A stretch of 64,000 nucleotides of DNA from Furfurilactobacillus siliginis (lineage in GTDB: Bacteria > Bacillota > Bacilli > Lactobacillales > Lactobacillaceae). Made by a program: the position numbers and the translations under genes. This document shows positions 45,255 through 54,910 of the stretch, one piece after another. The DNA is taken from positions 76,829 to 140,828 of the forward strand of contig NZ_JQCB01000005.1 of the NCBI RefSeq assembly GCF_001437435.1. Direction: 5' to 3'. Position 1 is the first letter of the stretch. Each line of letters starts with the position of its first letter. The notes under the pieces are model-generated. The model was not told the DNA's origin. It saw nothing but the letters and a program-made list of their open reading frames with translations, and ran no database searches.

Positions 45255-45269
45255 GTAGGTGAATAAACT

Positions 45270-46055
45270 ATGGCTGATACGGACGAATTAGTTAACCGCG
45301 TCATGGGTAAGTTACTTGACGCTAGCAATTCAGGAAGTAAACCCGCAACAAAGAATGTTGGTAAAACAGATTTAACTGAATTTGTTGGAACAGCTCCAGT
45401 TGGAGATACCATCGGTATGGTGATCGCCAACGTTGATAGTGAATTATCTAAGAATCTACATTTACAAAGCGAATTTCGTTCATTAGGGATCTTATCTGCA
45501 CGTACTGGTGCTGGTCCTCAAATTATGGCTGTGGATGAAGCAGTCAAAGCAACTAACACTGAAGTTGTCAGTGTTCAAATGCCTCGTGACACCAAGGGCG
45601 GTGCTGGACATGGTTCATTGATCATTGTCGGTGGTAACGATGTCTCAGATGTTCGTCGTGCGATTGAAGTTGCATTAGCAGACGTTCCTAACAAGTTTGG
45701 TGATGTTTACAACAGCGCTGCTGGACATTTGGAATTACAATACACAGCACGTGCCAGCGAAGCTTGTCACTTTGCATTCGGTGCACCTGTAGGCAAGGCA
45801 TATGGTTTAATTGCCGGTGCCCCAGCTGGTATCGGTGTTGTGATGGGTGATACTGCTTTGAAGGCTGCAAACGTCGACGTATTGTCATTTGCATCTCCAG
45901 CGTACGGCACTAGTTACTCAAACGAAGGTGTTCTTCATATTTCTGGTGATTCCGGTGCTGTTCGCCAAGCTGTTATTGCAGCTCGCGAAGTTGGACTGAA
46001 GTTATTGGGAACACTTGGTGAAGAACCTAAGAATGATTTTCCATCTTACATTTAG
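45270..46055 (+). CDS. pduB: Trimeric shell protein PduB
   Basis: The 261-residue protein has two tandem BMC domains (TIGMVIANVDSELSKNLHLQSEFRSLGILSARTGAGPQIMAVDEAVKATN ..., then YGLIAGAPAGIGVVMGDTALKAANVDVLSF ...) that form trimers resembling hexamers, with a gated pore. The N-terminal tail MADTDELVNRVMGKLLDAS is amphipathic, as in PduB of Salmonella, where it binds lumen enzymes. Follows pduA by 15 bases. Confidence 0.95.
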   Translation: MADTDELVNRVMGKLLDASNSGSKPATKNVGKTDLTEFVGTAPVGDTIGMVIANVDSELSKNLHLQSEFRSLGILSARTGAGPQIMAVDEAVKATNTEVVSVQMPRDTKGGAGHGSLIIVGGNDVSDVRRAIEVALADVPNKFGDVYNSAAGHLELQYTARASEACHFAFGAPVGKAYGLIAGAPAGIGVVMGDTALKAANVDVLSFASPAYGTSYSNEGVLHISGDSGAVRQAVIAAREVGLKLLGTLGEEPKNDFPSYI

Positions 46056-46077
46056 GTTGAGGGGAGAATGACAACTA

Positions 46078-47742
46078 ATGAAACGTCAAAAACGTTTTGA
46101 AGAGTTAGAAAAACGTCCAGTTCATTTGGATGGATTTGTTAAGGAATGGCCTGAAGAAGGTTTTGTTGCTTTGGAAGGACCTAACGATCCTAAACCTAGC
46201 ATCAAAATTGAAAATGGGGTTGTAACTGAATTAGACAGCAAGCAACGTGACGAATTCGATTTGATCGATATGTACATTGCTGATCACGGAATTGATAAAT
46301 CACGTGCCGTCGAAGTTATGAACACTGATTCATACAAATTGGCGAACATGCTCTGTGATCCTAACGTACCTCGTGAAGATATCATTCCATTAACGACTGC
46401 GATGACACCTGCCAAAGCGGTTGATGTTATTTCAAAGTTAAACTTCGTGGAAATGATGATGGCCACACAAAAGATGCGCCCACGTCGGACACCAGCTACA
46501 CAAGCCCATGTTACTAACTTGAAGGATAACCCCGTACAAATTGCCGCAGATGCTGCGGATGCTGCTTTACGTGGGTTCCCAGAGCAAGAAACAACGACTG
46601 CCGTTGGTCGGTACGCTCCGTTTAACGCCATTTCAATCATGATTGGTGCACAAACTGGACGTCCTGGTGTGTTAACACAATGTTCTGTTGAAGAAGCCTT
46701 GGAATTGAGTTTAGGGATGCGTGGTTTTACTGCTTATGCCGAAACTATTTCCGTTTACGGGACTGAACAAGTGTTTACCGATGGTGATGACACACCTTGG
46801 TCAAAAGGTTTCCTTGCTTCTTGTTATGCTTCTCGTGGACTGAAGATGCGCTTTACTTCCGGTTCCGGTTCAGAAGTTATGATGGGATATGCTGAAGGTA
46901 AATCAATGCTTTACCTTGAAGCACGTTGTATCTACATTACCAAGGCTAGTGGTGTTCAAGGCCTACAAAATGGTGGTGTTAGTTGTATTGGTATCCCAGG
47001 ATCTGTTCCATCAGGGATTCGTTCCGTTTTAGGTGAAAACTTAATTTGTATGATGCTGGATTTGGAATGTGCTTCTGCTAATGACCAAGCCTTTTCACAC
47101 TCAGACATGCGTCGGACTGAACGTCTGTTAGGACAATTCCTTGCAGGTACCGACTATGTTTCATCTGGTTACTCTTCAGTTCCTAATGAAGATAACATGT
47201 TTGCCGGTTCTAATACCGATGCTATGGATTACGATGACTATTACGTCATGCAACGTGACTTGAAGATTAATGGTGGGATTGTTCCGGTTAAGGAAGAAGA
47301 CGTCATTAAGGTTCGTAACAAAGCTGCCAAAGCACTTCAAACTGTCTTCGAAGCTTTGGGATTACCAAAGATCACAGATGAAGAAGTTGAAGCGGCTACT
47401 TATGCGAATACTTCAAGAGACATGCCAGAACGTAACATGGTTGAAGATATGAAGGCTGCTCAAGACATGATGAACCGTGGAATTACCGGCTTGGATATTG
47501 TTAAGGGTCTTTACAACGGTGGTTTCCGTGACGTCGCACAAGCTGTTTTGAGCTTATTGCAACAACGGATTGCCGGAGACTTCTTGCAGACGTCAGCTAT
47601 CTTCGATAAGGACTGGAACGTTATTTCTGCAGTTAATGACAAGAACGATTACGAAGGACCAGGAACTGGTTACCGTGTCTCAGGCGAGACTTGGGAGAAG
47701 ATTAAAGATATCCCAATGGCCATCGATCCTTCAGACTTCTAA
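46078..47742 (+). CDS. pduC: Propanediol/glycerol dehydratase large subunit
   Basis: PduC is the catalytic alpha subunit of adenosylcobalamin-dependent diol dehydratase, which turns 1,2-propanediol into propanal and glycerol into 3-hydroxypropanal. The 554-residue length is exact for the family. It contains [51 protein letters not shown], the conserved [19 protein letters not shown] and a C-terminal [18 protein letters not shown]. Active-site Gln, Glu and Asp positions appear intact by motif. It works with PduD, PduE and the cofactor from the adjoining cob operon. Confidence 0.97.
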   Translation: MKRQKRFEELEKRPVHLDGFVKEWPEEGFVALEGPNDPKPSIKIENGVVTELDSKQRDEFDLIDMYIADHGIDKSRAVEVMNTDSYKLANMLCDPNVPREDIIPLTTAMTPAKAVDVISKLNFVEMMMATQKMRPRRTPATQAHVTNLKDNPVQIAADAADAALRGFPEQETTTAVGRYAPFNAISIMIGAQTGRPGVLTQCSVEEALELSLGMRGFTAYAETISVYGTEQVFTDGDDTPWSKGFLASCYASRGLKMRFTSGSGSEVMMGYAEGKSMLYLEARCIYITKASGVQGLQNGGVSCIGIPGSVPSGIRSVLGENLICMMLDLECASANDQAFSHSDMRRTERLLGQFLAGTDYVSSGYSSVPNEDNMFAGSNTDAMDYDDYYVMQRDLKINGGIVPVKEEDVIKVRNKAAKALQTVFEALGLPKITDEEVEAATYANTSRDMPERNMVEDMKAAQDMMNRGITGLDIVKGLYNGGFRDVAQAVLSLLQQRIAGDFLQTSAIFDKDWNVISAVNDKNDYEGPGTGYRVSGETWEKIKDIPMAIDPSDF

Positions 47743-47771
47743 TTCATAACTACAGAAAGGAGGCCATTAAA

Positions 47772-48485
47772 ATGGCAGATGTAGATGTTGCCTTATTACG
47801 TAAAATTGTTCAGGAAGTAATTAAAGAAACAAATGATGCGAGTCAACCAATCTCCTTCAAGAGTGAGGATCAACCAACGCCTGCAACAGAAGCTCCCGTT
47901 GCGTCCAAGAAGGTACCAGCAGGAATGGACGCGCCAAAACAGCTTGACTGGTTCAAACATGTTGGTCCCGCAAAGCAAGGGACAGCGGTTGATGAAGTTG
48001 TTGTCGCTGTGTTACCAGGATTTGCTGAGCATTTGACTGAGAATATGACTGGGTTATCCCATAAAGATATTCTTCGTCAAGTGACCGCTGGTATTGAAGA
48101 AGAAGGTCTACGAGCACGGGTTATCAAAGTTTATCGGACAGCCGATGTATCATTTGCCGGTGCTGAAGGTGACAAGCTTTCTGGTTCCGGAATTGGGATT
48201 GCGATTCAATCAAAAGGGACTGCAATTATTCACCAGCGTGATGAAGAACCACTGTCAAACCTTGAATTATTCCCGCAAGCGCCTGTTCTAACACTTGATA
48301 CCTACCGTGCAATTGGTGTGAATGCAGCCAAGTATGCTAAGGGTGAATCACCAACTCCTGTGCCAACGGTCAACGATCAAATGGCGCGGGTACAATACCA
48401 AGCTAAGTCAGCACTGATGCACATTAAGGAAACTAAGTATGTTGTGTTAGGTAAACAAGCTGAAGAAATTCAGGTCAGCTTCTAA
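47772..48485 (+). CDS. pduD: Propanediol/glycerol dehydratase medium subunit
   Basis: The 237-residue beta subunit starts with an amphipathic encapsulation helix ([19 protein letters not shown]) and a linker, then the core from about residue 55, with [41 protein letters not shown] and [27 protein letters not shown], which contacts B12. Ribosome site GAAAGGAGG. Follows pduC by 29 bases. Confidence 0.96.
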   Translation: MADVDVALLRKIVQEVIKETNDASQPISFKSEDQPTPATEAPVASKKVPAGMDAPKQLDWFKHVGPAKQGTAVDEVVVAVLPGFAEHLTENMTGLSHKDILRQVTAGIEEEGLRARVIKVYRTADVSFAGAEGDKLSGSGIGIAIQSKGTAIIHQRDEEPLSNLELFPQAPVLTLDTYRAIGVNAAKYAKGESPTPVPTVNDQMARVQYQAKSALMHIKETKYVVLGKQAEEIQVSF

Positions 48486-48511
48486 ACAAAAAGGTTAGAA
48501 AGGATCTTATC

Positions 48512-49054
48512 ATGAGCGAAATGGAAGACCTTGTAGCGAAGGTTATGGCAGATATGCAGAACTCAGCAACTAAGAGCACTGATGCTCCAGTTAATGCCGG
48601 TTCAACAACACCAACAGCTTCAGCTACGACAGATGGTAAAGAATTGGGTCGCGATGATTACCCACTATTTAGTAAACATCCTGACATGATTAAATCACCA
48701 ACGGGAAAAAGCGTTACTGACATTACGTTGGAAAACGTTGTGAACGATAAAATTACTGCTGATGATTTGCGGATTACACCTGCAACTTTGAAAGCACAGG
48801 GCCAAATTGCTAAGAGTGCCGGTCGGACAGCTATTCAGGGTAACTTTGACCGTGCTTCTGAATTGACGGCGATTCCTGATAAGCGCTTGCTTGAAATGTA
48901 TGGATCATTACGTCCATATCGTTCAACTAAGCAAGAATTATTAGACATGGCAGACGAACTAGAACAACAGTACAACGCAAAAATTTGTGCTACCTGGGTT
49001 CGTGAAGCCGCTAAGAACTATGAACTTCGCAAGAAGCTTAAGGGTGATAACTAG
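48512..49054 (+). CDS. pduE: Propanediol/glycerol dehydratase small subunit
   Basis: The 180-residue gamma subunit has an N-terminal amphipathic segment (MEDLVAKVMADMQN) and a Thr/Ala/Ser-rich linker. The core has LGRDDYPLFSKHPDMIKSPTGKSVTDITLENVV, RITPATLKAQGQIAKSAGRTAIQGNFDRASELTAIPDKRLLEMYGSLRPYRST and the C-terminal helix. Completes the (alpha-beta-gamma)2 dehydratase. Confidence 0.96.
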   Translation: MSEMEDLVAKVMADMQNSATKSTDAPVNAGSTTPTASATTDGKELGRDDYPLFSKHPDMIKSPTGKSVTDITLENVVNDKITADDLRITPATLKAQGQIAKSAGRTAIQGNFDRASELTAIPDKRLLEMYGSLRPYRSTKQELLDMADELEQQYNAKICATWVREAAKNYELRKKLKGDN

Positions 49055-49066
49055 CGGAGGTAATTC

Positions 49067-50905
49067 ATGGCACAAAAAGTAATTGGTGTGGATATCGGGA
49101 ACTCCTCTACAGAAGTTGCCTTAGCAGATGTTTCGGCTGATGGACAAGTCGATTTTATCAACTCAGACATCACGGCAACGACTGGTATCAAGGGTACTAA
49201 ACGTAACCTCGTCGGAGTTAGAACTGCTATCAACGGTGTTTTAGCTAAGAGCAATCTGGATGTTTCAGATGTTGACTTAGTTAGAATAAACGAAGCAACA
49301 CCTGTTATTGGTGATGTTGCGATGGAAACCATTACGGAAACCATCATTACAGAATCGACCATGATTGGCCACAATCCACGTACCCCTGGTGGTGTCGGTC
49401 TCGGAATTGGTGAAACAATTCTGATTAGCGATGTCATTAGACAAGGAAATACAGATACAAACTATGTTGTTCTGGTTCCTAAGGAAGTAGATTTTGGCGA
49501 TGCAGCGAAGTTGTTAAATGCATACGCTGCGAATGGTTACAAAATTACGGGTGCAATTTTACAGGGTGACGATGGTGTGCTGATTGATAATCGATTGAAT
49601 TATAAGATTCCGATTGTTGATGAAGTATCGTTGCTTGAAAAGGTTCCGCAACACATGTTATCAGCCATTGAAGTGGCTGATAAAGGTGGTGTGATTCGAC
49701 AGTTGTCCAACCCTTATGGGATTGCAACGGTGTTTAATCTAACGCCAGAACAAACCAAAAATGTTGTGCCGGTTGCACGTGCCTTAATTGGGAACCGTTC
49801 CGCTGTTGTTATTAAAACGCCAGCAGGGGATGTCAAAGCCCGTGTTATTCCAGCTGGATCAATCAATATTCTTGGTGATGATCATCAGGAAAATGTTGGT
49901 ATTTCAGATGGTGCTGACAAAATAATGAAAACGGTTTCGTCGTTTAAGCAAATCGATAATGTTACTGGAGAATCTGGTACTAATATCGGTGGAATGCTTG
50001 AACGTGTGCGTCAGACAATGGCAGATTTGACTGATAAGAAGATGCAAGATATTTTCATTCAAGATTTGCTAGCTGTTGATACGTCGGTGCCAAATGACGT
50101 TAAAGGTGGCTTGGCGGGTGAGTTCTCAATGGAACAAGCCGTCGGGATTGCATCAATGGTTCGGACCGACCATCTTCAAATGCAGATGATTGCTGATGAA
50201 ATTCAGAAAGAATTTGATGTCAAAGTTGAAGTTGGTGGCGCTGAAGCAGAAGCTGCCATTCGTGGTGCGCTAACGACACCAGGGACGCAAGCCCCACTTG
50301 CCATTCTCGATTTAGGGGCTGGTTCCTCTGATGCATCGATCATTAACAAAGAGGGCAAGATTGTGGCTATTCACCTAGCAGGTGCTGGTGATATGACAAC
50401 CATGATTATCAACTCTGAATTGGGATTAGATGATGTTTATCTGGCAGAAGACATTAAACGCTATCCATTAGCAAAGGTCGAAAGCTTATTCTATATTCGG
50501 CATGAAGATGGAACTGTTCAATTCTTCGATGACGCACTTCCTGGTAATTTATTTGCCAGAACAGTAGTTGTTAAACCAGATGGTTTCGTACCAGTTCCTG
50601 GTGATGTATCGATAGAAAAGATTCGTTCTGTTCGTCAATCTGCAAAACAGCGTGTGTTTGTTACAAACGCTTTGCGGGCACTGGCAAAGGTTAGTCCCAC
50701 AGGTAACATTCGGGACATTCCGTTTGTTGTCATAGTTGGTGGATCAGCACTTGATTTTGAAGTTCCACAGTTGGTTACAGATGCCTTGTCACACTATAAC
50801 TTAGTTGCTGGACGCGGAAATGTTCGTGCAATTGAAGGTCCACGTAATGCCGTTGCTACAGGTTTGATTTTAGCTTATGCAAATGAGCTGAAGGAAGGTC
50901 GGTAG
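49067..50905 (+). CDS. pduG: Diol dehydratase reactivase large subunit
   Basis: The 612-residue actin/Hsp70-like ATPase removes damaged cobalamin from inactivated PduCDE. VIGVDIGNSSTEVALADVS is the N-terminal phosphate loop, RVRQTMADLTDKK lies in the middle, and LAILDLGAGSSDASIINKEGKIVAIHLAGAGDMTTMII is the second nucleotide-binding segment near residue 405. Full family length; ribosome site GCGGAGG. Partner of PduH, which starts 3 bases later. Confidence 0.96.
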   Translation: MAQKVIGVDIGNSSTEVALADVSADGQVDFINSDITATTGIKGTKRNLVGVRTAINGVLAKSNLDVSDVDLVRINEATPVIGDVAMETITETIITESTMIGHNPRTPGGVGLGIGETILISDVIRQGNTDTNYVVLVPKEVDFGDAAKLLNAYAANGYKITGAILQGDDGVLIDNRLNYKIPIVDEVSLLEKVPQHMLSAIEVADKGGVIRQLSNPYGIATVFNLTPEQTKNVVPVARALIGNRSAVVIKTPAGDVKARVIPAGSINILGDDHQENVGISDGADKIMKTVSSFKQIDNVTGESGTNIGGMLERVRQTMADLTDKKMQDIFIQDLLAVDTSVPNDVKGGLAGEFSMEQAVGIASMVRTDHLQMQMIADEIQKEFDVKVEVGGAEAEAAIRGALTTPGTQAPLAILDLGAGSSDASIINKEGKIVAIHLAGAGDMTTMIINSELGLDDVYLAEDIKRYPLAKVESLFYIRHEDGTVQFFDDALPGNLFARTVVVKPDGFVPVPGDVSIEKIRSVRQSAKQRVFVTNALRALAKVSPTGNIRDIPFVVIVGGSALDFEVPQLVTDALSHYNLVAGRGNVRAIEGPRNAVATGLILAYANELKEGR

Positions 50906-50907
50906 AT

Positions 50908-51258
50908 ATGGCAGTTGAACCCAAAATTTTAATTGCAGGAAAGTCGTCTCAATCGGTAGAACCATTGCTTAACGGCATTGAGGAGGAAGAAATTCCTTAT
51001 CAAATGACAGACAAAGTTAGTGGTGAAAATACGGTTGAGTTGGCGCACGAGGCTTCATTAGCTTCACAACTGCACGTGGGGTTAGCGACTGATGACCAGT
51101 TTGCGTATTTACATTTAAATAGCTTGCCCGTTGATAAGCCATTAGCACGTGTAGCACTTAGCGATAAAGAAGATTTACGACGTCTTGGTGCTAATGCAGC
51201 ACGGTTAGTAAAAAGAGTGCCGTTTAAAGATTTTGAACGGGGAGGTGAAATTTTATGA
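50908..51258 (+). CDS. pduH: Diol dehydratase reactivase small subunit
   Basis: The 116-residue beta subunit of the reactivating factor resembles the PduD core, with which it swaps places. Visible segments are KILIAGKSSQSVEPLLNGIEEEEIPYQ, ASLASQLHVGLATDDQFAYLHLNSLPVDKPL and a C-terminal LRRLGANAARLVKRVPF. Its last bases overlap the pduK start (ATGA). Confidence 0.93.
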   Translation: MAVEPKILIAGKSSQSVEPLLNGIEEEEIPYQMTDKVSGENTVELAHEASLASQLHVGLATDDQFAYLHLNSLPVDKPLARVALSDKEDLRRLGANAARLVKRVPFKDFERGGEIL

Positions 51259-51731
51259 GTGAAGCACTTGGGATGGTTGAAGTTGGTGGTTTTTCAACTG
51301 TTGTAAAAGTAGCTGATGTCATGGTAAAAACAGCAAACGTTCACATTGAAAAAATTGAGCGGGCGCGTGGTGCCGGACAGATGACTGTCTTTGTATCAGG
51401 GGATGTTGGCGCTGTTAACGCAGCGGTCGCAGCTGGTGCAAACATTGCCGCCGACGTTGACAAGTTTGTTGCTAAGCAGATTATTCCTCGCCCAGCAGCT
51501 GGCATTGATTCATTAGTCAAGGCGGCAAAAAACTTCCCGACGGCTGTTAGTGAAACAGTAGATTCAACGAAGGAAGTTGATACGCCAGTCGTTGAAAAGC
51601 CAGAATCAGTTAAGGAACAAGCAACACCAGCAAGTCAGGCAGCAAAGCCTGAAAGCAAACCTGCAACAACTAAACGTACAACGACAAGTCGCCGTCGTAC
51701 GAACAACAAAAACACAAGACCAAAACAATAG
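51255..51731 (+). CDS. pduK: Shell protein PduK with basic low-complexity tail
   Basis: Residues 1 to about 90 form a BMC domain (ALGMVEVGGFSTVVKVADVMVKTANVHIEKIE ... VSGDVGAVNAAVAAGANIA). The C-terminal 65 residues are rich in E/P/T/A, then end in a cationic KRTTTSRRRTNNK-type tail. Salmonella PduK instead carries a cysteine-containing iron-sulfur extension, and there is no cysteine here. The tail may tether the shell to nucleic acid, cargo or other shells; this is inference. Confidence 0.9.
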   Translation: MSEALGMVEVGGFSTVVKVADVMVKTANVHIEKIERARGAGQMTVFVSGDVGAVNAAVAAGANIAADVDKFVAKQIIPRPAAGIDSLVKAAKNFPTAVSETVDSTKEVDTPVVEKPESVKEQATPASQAAKPESKPATTKRTTTSRRRTNNKNTRPKQ

Positions 51732-51753
51732 TTTTTAATTGGAGGAAATCAAA

Positions 51754-52032
51754 ATGAATAACGCACTTGGAATGATCGAAACAAAAGGTTTAGTATCCGC
51801 AATTGAAGCAGCAGACTCAATGGTTAAGGCAGCTAACGTTGAATTAACTGGTTACGAAAAGATTGGTTCTGGTTTGGTAACTGTTATGGTTCGTGGTGAT
51901 GTTGGTGCCGTTAAAGCAGCCGTTGATGCTGGTACTGCTTCTGCTGAAAATGTCGGTGAAGTTTACGCCTCATACGTAATTCCTCGTCCACACACAGATG
52001 TTGAAGGTATCTTACCAAAGAGCGAAAAGTAA
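51754..52032 (+). CDS. pduJ: Microcompartment shell protein PduJ
   Basis: The 92-residue BMC hexamer protein is nearly a duplicate of Pdu[60 protein letters not shown]. It is the main facet and edge component. Start at 51754, 6 bases after TTGGAGG; the TTG at 51739 overlaps that ribosome site and is not used. Confidence 0.95.
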   Translation: MNNALGMIETKGLVSAIEAADSMVKAANVELTGYEKIGSGLVTVMVRGDVGAVKAAVDAGTASAENVGEVYASYVIPRPHTDVEGILPKSEK

Positions 52033-52051
52033 GGGTAGCTGAGGCAAACAC

Positions 52052-52681
52052 ATGAATGATAATGAATTACGCGCGTTAATTAAGCAAATCGTTGAAGAAG
52101 AAACACAACCTGGTATTCCAATTGGTGTTTCAAATCACCATATTCACTTATCAGAAGAAGACTTTGAAACATTGTTCCCTGGTCAAAAGATGACTAAGTT
52201 CAAGAACTTACGCCAACCGGCAGACTTTGCTTCAAATTCTAAGGTTACGGTTGTTGGACCTAAGGGTGAAATTCCTGGTGTCCGTGTTCTGGGACCCTAC
52301 CGGAAACAATCACAAGTTGAACTATCGTTAACTGATGGCTTCCAAATTGGTGTTAATTTACCAGTTCGGATGTCAGGAAATCTTGATGGTGCACCTTCTG
52401 TAACACTCAAGACGGATGCTGCTGAAATTACGGTGGCCGGTGCTATCGCTGCCAAACGTCACGTTCACATGAGCTTAGAAGATGCCAAGAAGTACGGTGT
52501 TAAGTTGGGCGACAATATTGCTGTTGAAGTAACTAACGGCAAGCGTCGGTTAGTCTTTAACGATGTTGTTGCTCGTCCACGTGAAGACTTCGTGTTGGAA
52601 ATGCACATTGATACTGACGAAGCCAATGCAGCTGGTCTTTCTAAGGATTCAATTGCCCGAATCATTTCTGATAATAACTAG
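52052..52681 (+). CDS. pduL: Phosphate propanoyltransferase
   Basis: PduL converts propionyl-CoA (or 3-hydroxypropionyl-CoA) and phosphate to the acyl phosphate, recycling CoA inside the compartment. The 209-residue protein has an N-terminal encapsulation helix (NDNELRALIKQIVEEE), then PIGVSNHHIHLSEEDFETLF with zinc-binding His residues, and AIAAKRHVHMSLEDAKKYGV with the second His pair. It supplies PduW with its substrate. Confidence 0.95.
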   Translation: MNDNELRALIKQIVEEETQPGIPIGVSNHHIHLSEEDFETLFPGQKMTKFKNLRQPADFASNSKVTVVGPKGEIPGVRVLGPYRKQSQVELSLTDGFQIGVNLPVRMSGNLDGAPSVTLKTDAAEITVAGAIAAKRHVHMSLEDAKKYGVKLGDNIAVEVTNGKRRLVFNDVVARPREDFVLEMHIDTDEANAAGLSKDSIARIISDNN

Positions 52682-52699
52682 GTTTAAAGGAGCGCTAAC

Positions 52700-53554
52700 A
52701 TGTTTGAGGATCAAGTTAAGCAATTGCGTCAGTTTAATAAACTCGTGCATAGCTCAACCCATGCAGATAATAAGTTAGCGACTGGCCAGTTACGAGTTGG
52801 TATTGATTTGGGAACAGCCACGATTGTCTTTGCAGTTATTAACGAGCAGGGAGATCCTGTTTACGGCGAATCAGTGCCAGATCAGGCAATTCGTGACGGT
52901 GTAATTGTTAACTATCTCGATGCCGTCCGCATTGTTCAAGGTATTCGAGAACGTGCAGAGGCTGCCTTAGGAACACAACTGACAACGGCAGCAGGTGCAA
53001 TTCCTCCTGGAGTTGGTACTGGCAATAGTAAAGCAGTTGCCAATGTCATTGAGGATGCAGGATTGCACTGTAGCAACATTGTTGATGAACCAACAGCTGC
53101 AGCGACCTTTTTGAAGGTAAAGACCGGAACAATCGTTGATGTCGGTGGTGGAACTACCGGAATTAGTGTGTTTGAGAATAACAAGTTAATTCATGTCGGC
53201 GATGAAGCGACTGGTGGTTACCACATGACGCTAGTTTTGGCAGGTAGTGAGCATATTTCGCATACTGAAGCTGAAACATTAAAGCAAGATCATCAGCGTG
53301 AACACGAAGTCTTTCCTGTCATTCGGCCAGTTGTTGAAAAAATGGCAACCATTGTTGATCAAGTTGCCGAACAACGACCGGTAGAACCAATCGTTGTAGT
53401 TGGTGGAGCATCAAACTTTAGTGAGTTTACAACTACGATGGCCAAAGTGTTGGATCAACCTGTTGAAGGGATTATCAATCCAGAGTTTGTAACACCACTT
53501 GGTATTGCACTGAGTGATGATCCTCTACAGGAGGCGACAAGTGATGGATATTGA
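52700..53554 (+). CDS. eutJ: EutJ-like Hsp70/actin-fold chaperone protein
   Basis: The 284-residue ATPase-fold protein carries RVGIDLGTATIVFAVINEQGDPVYGE (phosphate 1), IVDEPTAAATFLKVKTGTIVDVGGGTTGISVF (phosphate 2) and IVVVGGASNFSEFTT (adenosine motif). It belongs to the EutJ family linked to microcompartments and is found at this position in lactobacillar pdu operons. Its function is presumed chaperone or reactivation-like but remains unproven. Confidence 0.87.
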   Translation: MFEDQVKQLRQFNKLVHSSTHADNKLATGQLRVGIDLGTATIVFAVINEQGDPVYGESVPDQAIRDGVIVNYLDAVRIVQGIRERAEAALGTQLTTAAGAIPPGVGTGNSKAVANVIEDAGLHCSNIVDEPTAAATFLKVKTGTIVDVGGGTTGISVFENNKLIHVGDEATGGYHMTLVLAGSEHISHTEAETLKQDHQREHEVFPVIRPVVEKMATIVDQVAEQRPVEPIVVVGGASNFSEFTTTMAKVLDQPVEGIINPEFVTPLGIALSDDPLQEATSDGY

Positions 53555-54050
53555 TCAACTAGTTAATCTCGTGGTTGCACGCTTACAACGGCGTTTCCAT
53601 AGTCAGAGGACCGTTGATTTTACAGACATTATGACAATTGATGATCGTGTGTTGGTCGATAATGCACGAATTACAGTCGATGATGTGAGTGTGTTCGCAC
53701 TTAAAAAATTAATGATGTTGGATGAAGATGACGCGTTTACTAGGTTTGTACTGGCTGGTATTGGTTTAGGAACAGATGTCACCTTACGTGTGAACTTTGC
53801 TGAGGTGAATCTAATTCCAGAAAAACTAATTGTTGATTGGCCGGTAAAAATAGAGCTTGCTACCCAGCAACAAGTTGTGAGTGTTCCAGGACGTTTCTTG
53901 ACTAGAAGCGACATCATGAACCTGCCTGAGCAAGCCGTGTTAATCAAAACTCGATCACAACTGCTAACGCAGCTGGCTGAAGATACCGTTAGACAGCAGA
54001 AGATTCAAGTGATGGAAAGGATGAATCAATCATGTATATGGCAAAAGTAG
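53544..54050 (+). CDS. pduM: PduM, microcompartment assembly protein
   Basis: The 168-residue protein begins MDIDQLVNLVVARLQRRF, an amphipathic helix resembling encapsulation peptides, then MTIDDRVLVDNARITVDDVSVFALKKL. PduM is needed for microcompartment formation in Salmonella; its biochemical role is unknown. I chose ATG 53544, 9 bases after GGAGG and overlapping eutJ, over the longer reading frame. Confidence 0.75.
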   Translation: MDIDQLVNLVVARLQRRFHSQRTVDFTDIMTIDDRVLVDNARITVDDVSVFALKKLMMLDEDDAFTRFVLAGIGLGTDVTLRVNFAEVNLIPEKLIVDWPVKIELATQQQVVSVPGRFLTRSDIMNLPEQAVLIKTRSQLLTQLAEDTVRQQKIQVMERMNQSCIWQK

Positions 54051-54304
54051 TGGGGAGCGTTGTAGCTACCCAAAAAGATGAATCCTTAGTGGGTCGAAAA
54101 CTAATGATTGTTCAACCAATCAATAGTGAAATGGATCCAGTCCGGACTGAAGAAGTTGCTGCCGATACGGTAGGTGCAGGGATTGGTGAATTAGTTCTGC
54201 TAGTTCGCGGTGCCGGTGCTCGTAAAACACAAAACGAGGGGACACATACTCGTGATGTCGTAGATTCGGCCATCGTTGGCATTATTGACCGATTTGATAA
54301 GTGA
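54032..54304 (+). CDS. pduN: Pentameric shell vertex protein PduN
   Basis: The 90-residue EutN/CcmL-family protein forms the pentamers that close the polyhedral vertices. MAKVVGSVVATQKDESLVGRKLMIVQPI and ADTVGAGIGELVLLVRGAGARKT are diagnostic. ATG 54032 or 54038 could be the start; both lie within the pduM end. Confidence 0.94.
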   Translation: MYMAKVVGSVVATQKDESLVGRKLMIVQPINSEMDPVRTEEVAADTVGAGIGELVLLVRGAGARKTQNEGTHTRDVVDSAIVGIIDRFDK

Positions 54305-54315
54305 GGCGAAATTGA

Positions 54316-54894
54316 ATGGCAATTTATACAAAAACTGGTGACAAGGGAACCACTTCTCTATTCACTGGTGAGCGAGTTAAAAAGTATGACATTCGTGTTG
54401 AGACTTATGGCTCGTTTGATGAATGTAATGCACAAATTAGCGTGGCAGAAAAGTTTTGCCAACGTGAAAAAAACAAAGAACTTCTAAAGTGGGTTCAATA
54501 TCGAATGTTCATTTTAGATGGTGAAATTGCTTCATCAGATCCAGACAAATTTTACGGTAAAAGTGATCGTATTACTGAAGCCGATGTCCACCGCATGGAA
54601 GGTGTTATTGACGAATATACGAATAAGTTACCTGAATTACATTCATTTATTCTGCCAGGAACCAGTCTTGCAGGTGCACATCTTCACTTAGCCCGAACTG
54701 TTTGTCGGCGAGCAGAACGGCTACTGATTCATGTTAATGAAGAAGAACCATTCCGTGCTGAAGTTCTACGATATGCGAACCGCTTATCTGATTTTCTGTA
54801 CATTGTTGCTCGTGATGAAGATGAATATGCACGCACACAAGGTATCTGTAACGAAGTATTGAAACGCTATCAAGAGGCACTAGCGAATAAATAA
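54316..54894 (+). CDS. pduO: Cob(I)alamin adenosyltransferase PduO
   Basis: The 192-residue enzyme converts cob(I)alamin to adenosylcobalamin for PduCDE. IYTKTGDKGTTSLFTGERVKK is the ATP loop, YGSFDECNAQISVAE follows, VCRRAERLLIHV near residue 137 has the catalytic Arg residues and ANRLSDFLYIVAR lies near residue 155. The Salmonella PduO C-terminal domain is a separate gene here (54911). One of three PduO homologues in the window. Confidence 0.94.
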   Translation: MAIYTKTGDKGTTSLFTGERVKKYDIRVETYGSFDECNAQISVAEKFCQREKNKELLKWVQYRMFILDGEIASSDPDKFYGKSDRITEADVHRMEGVIDEYTNKLPELHSFILPGTSLAGAHLHLARTVCRRAERLLIHVNEEEPFRAEVLRYANRLSDFLYIVARDEDEYARTQGICNEVLKRYQEALANK

Positions 54895-54910
54895 TAAGGA
54901 GGAAGTAAAA

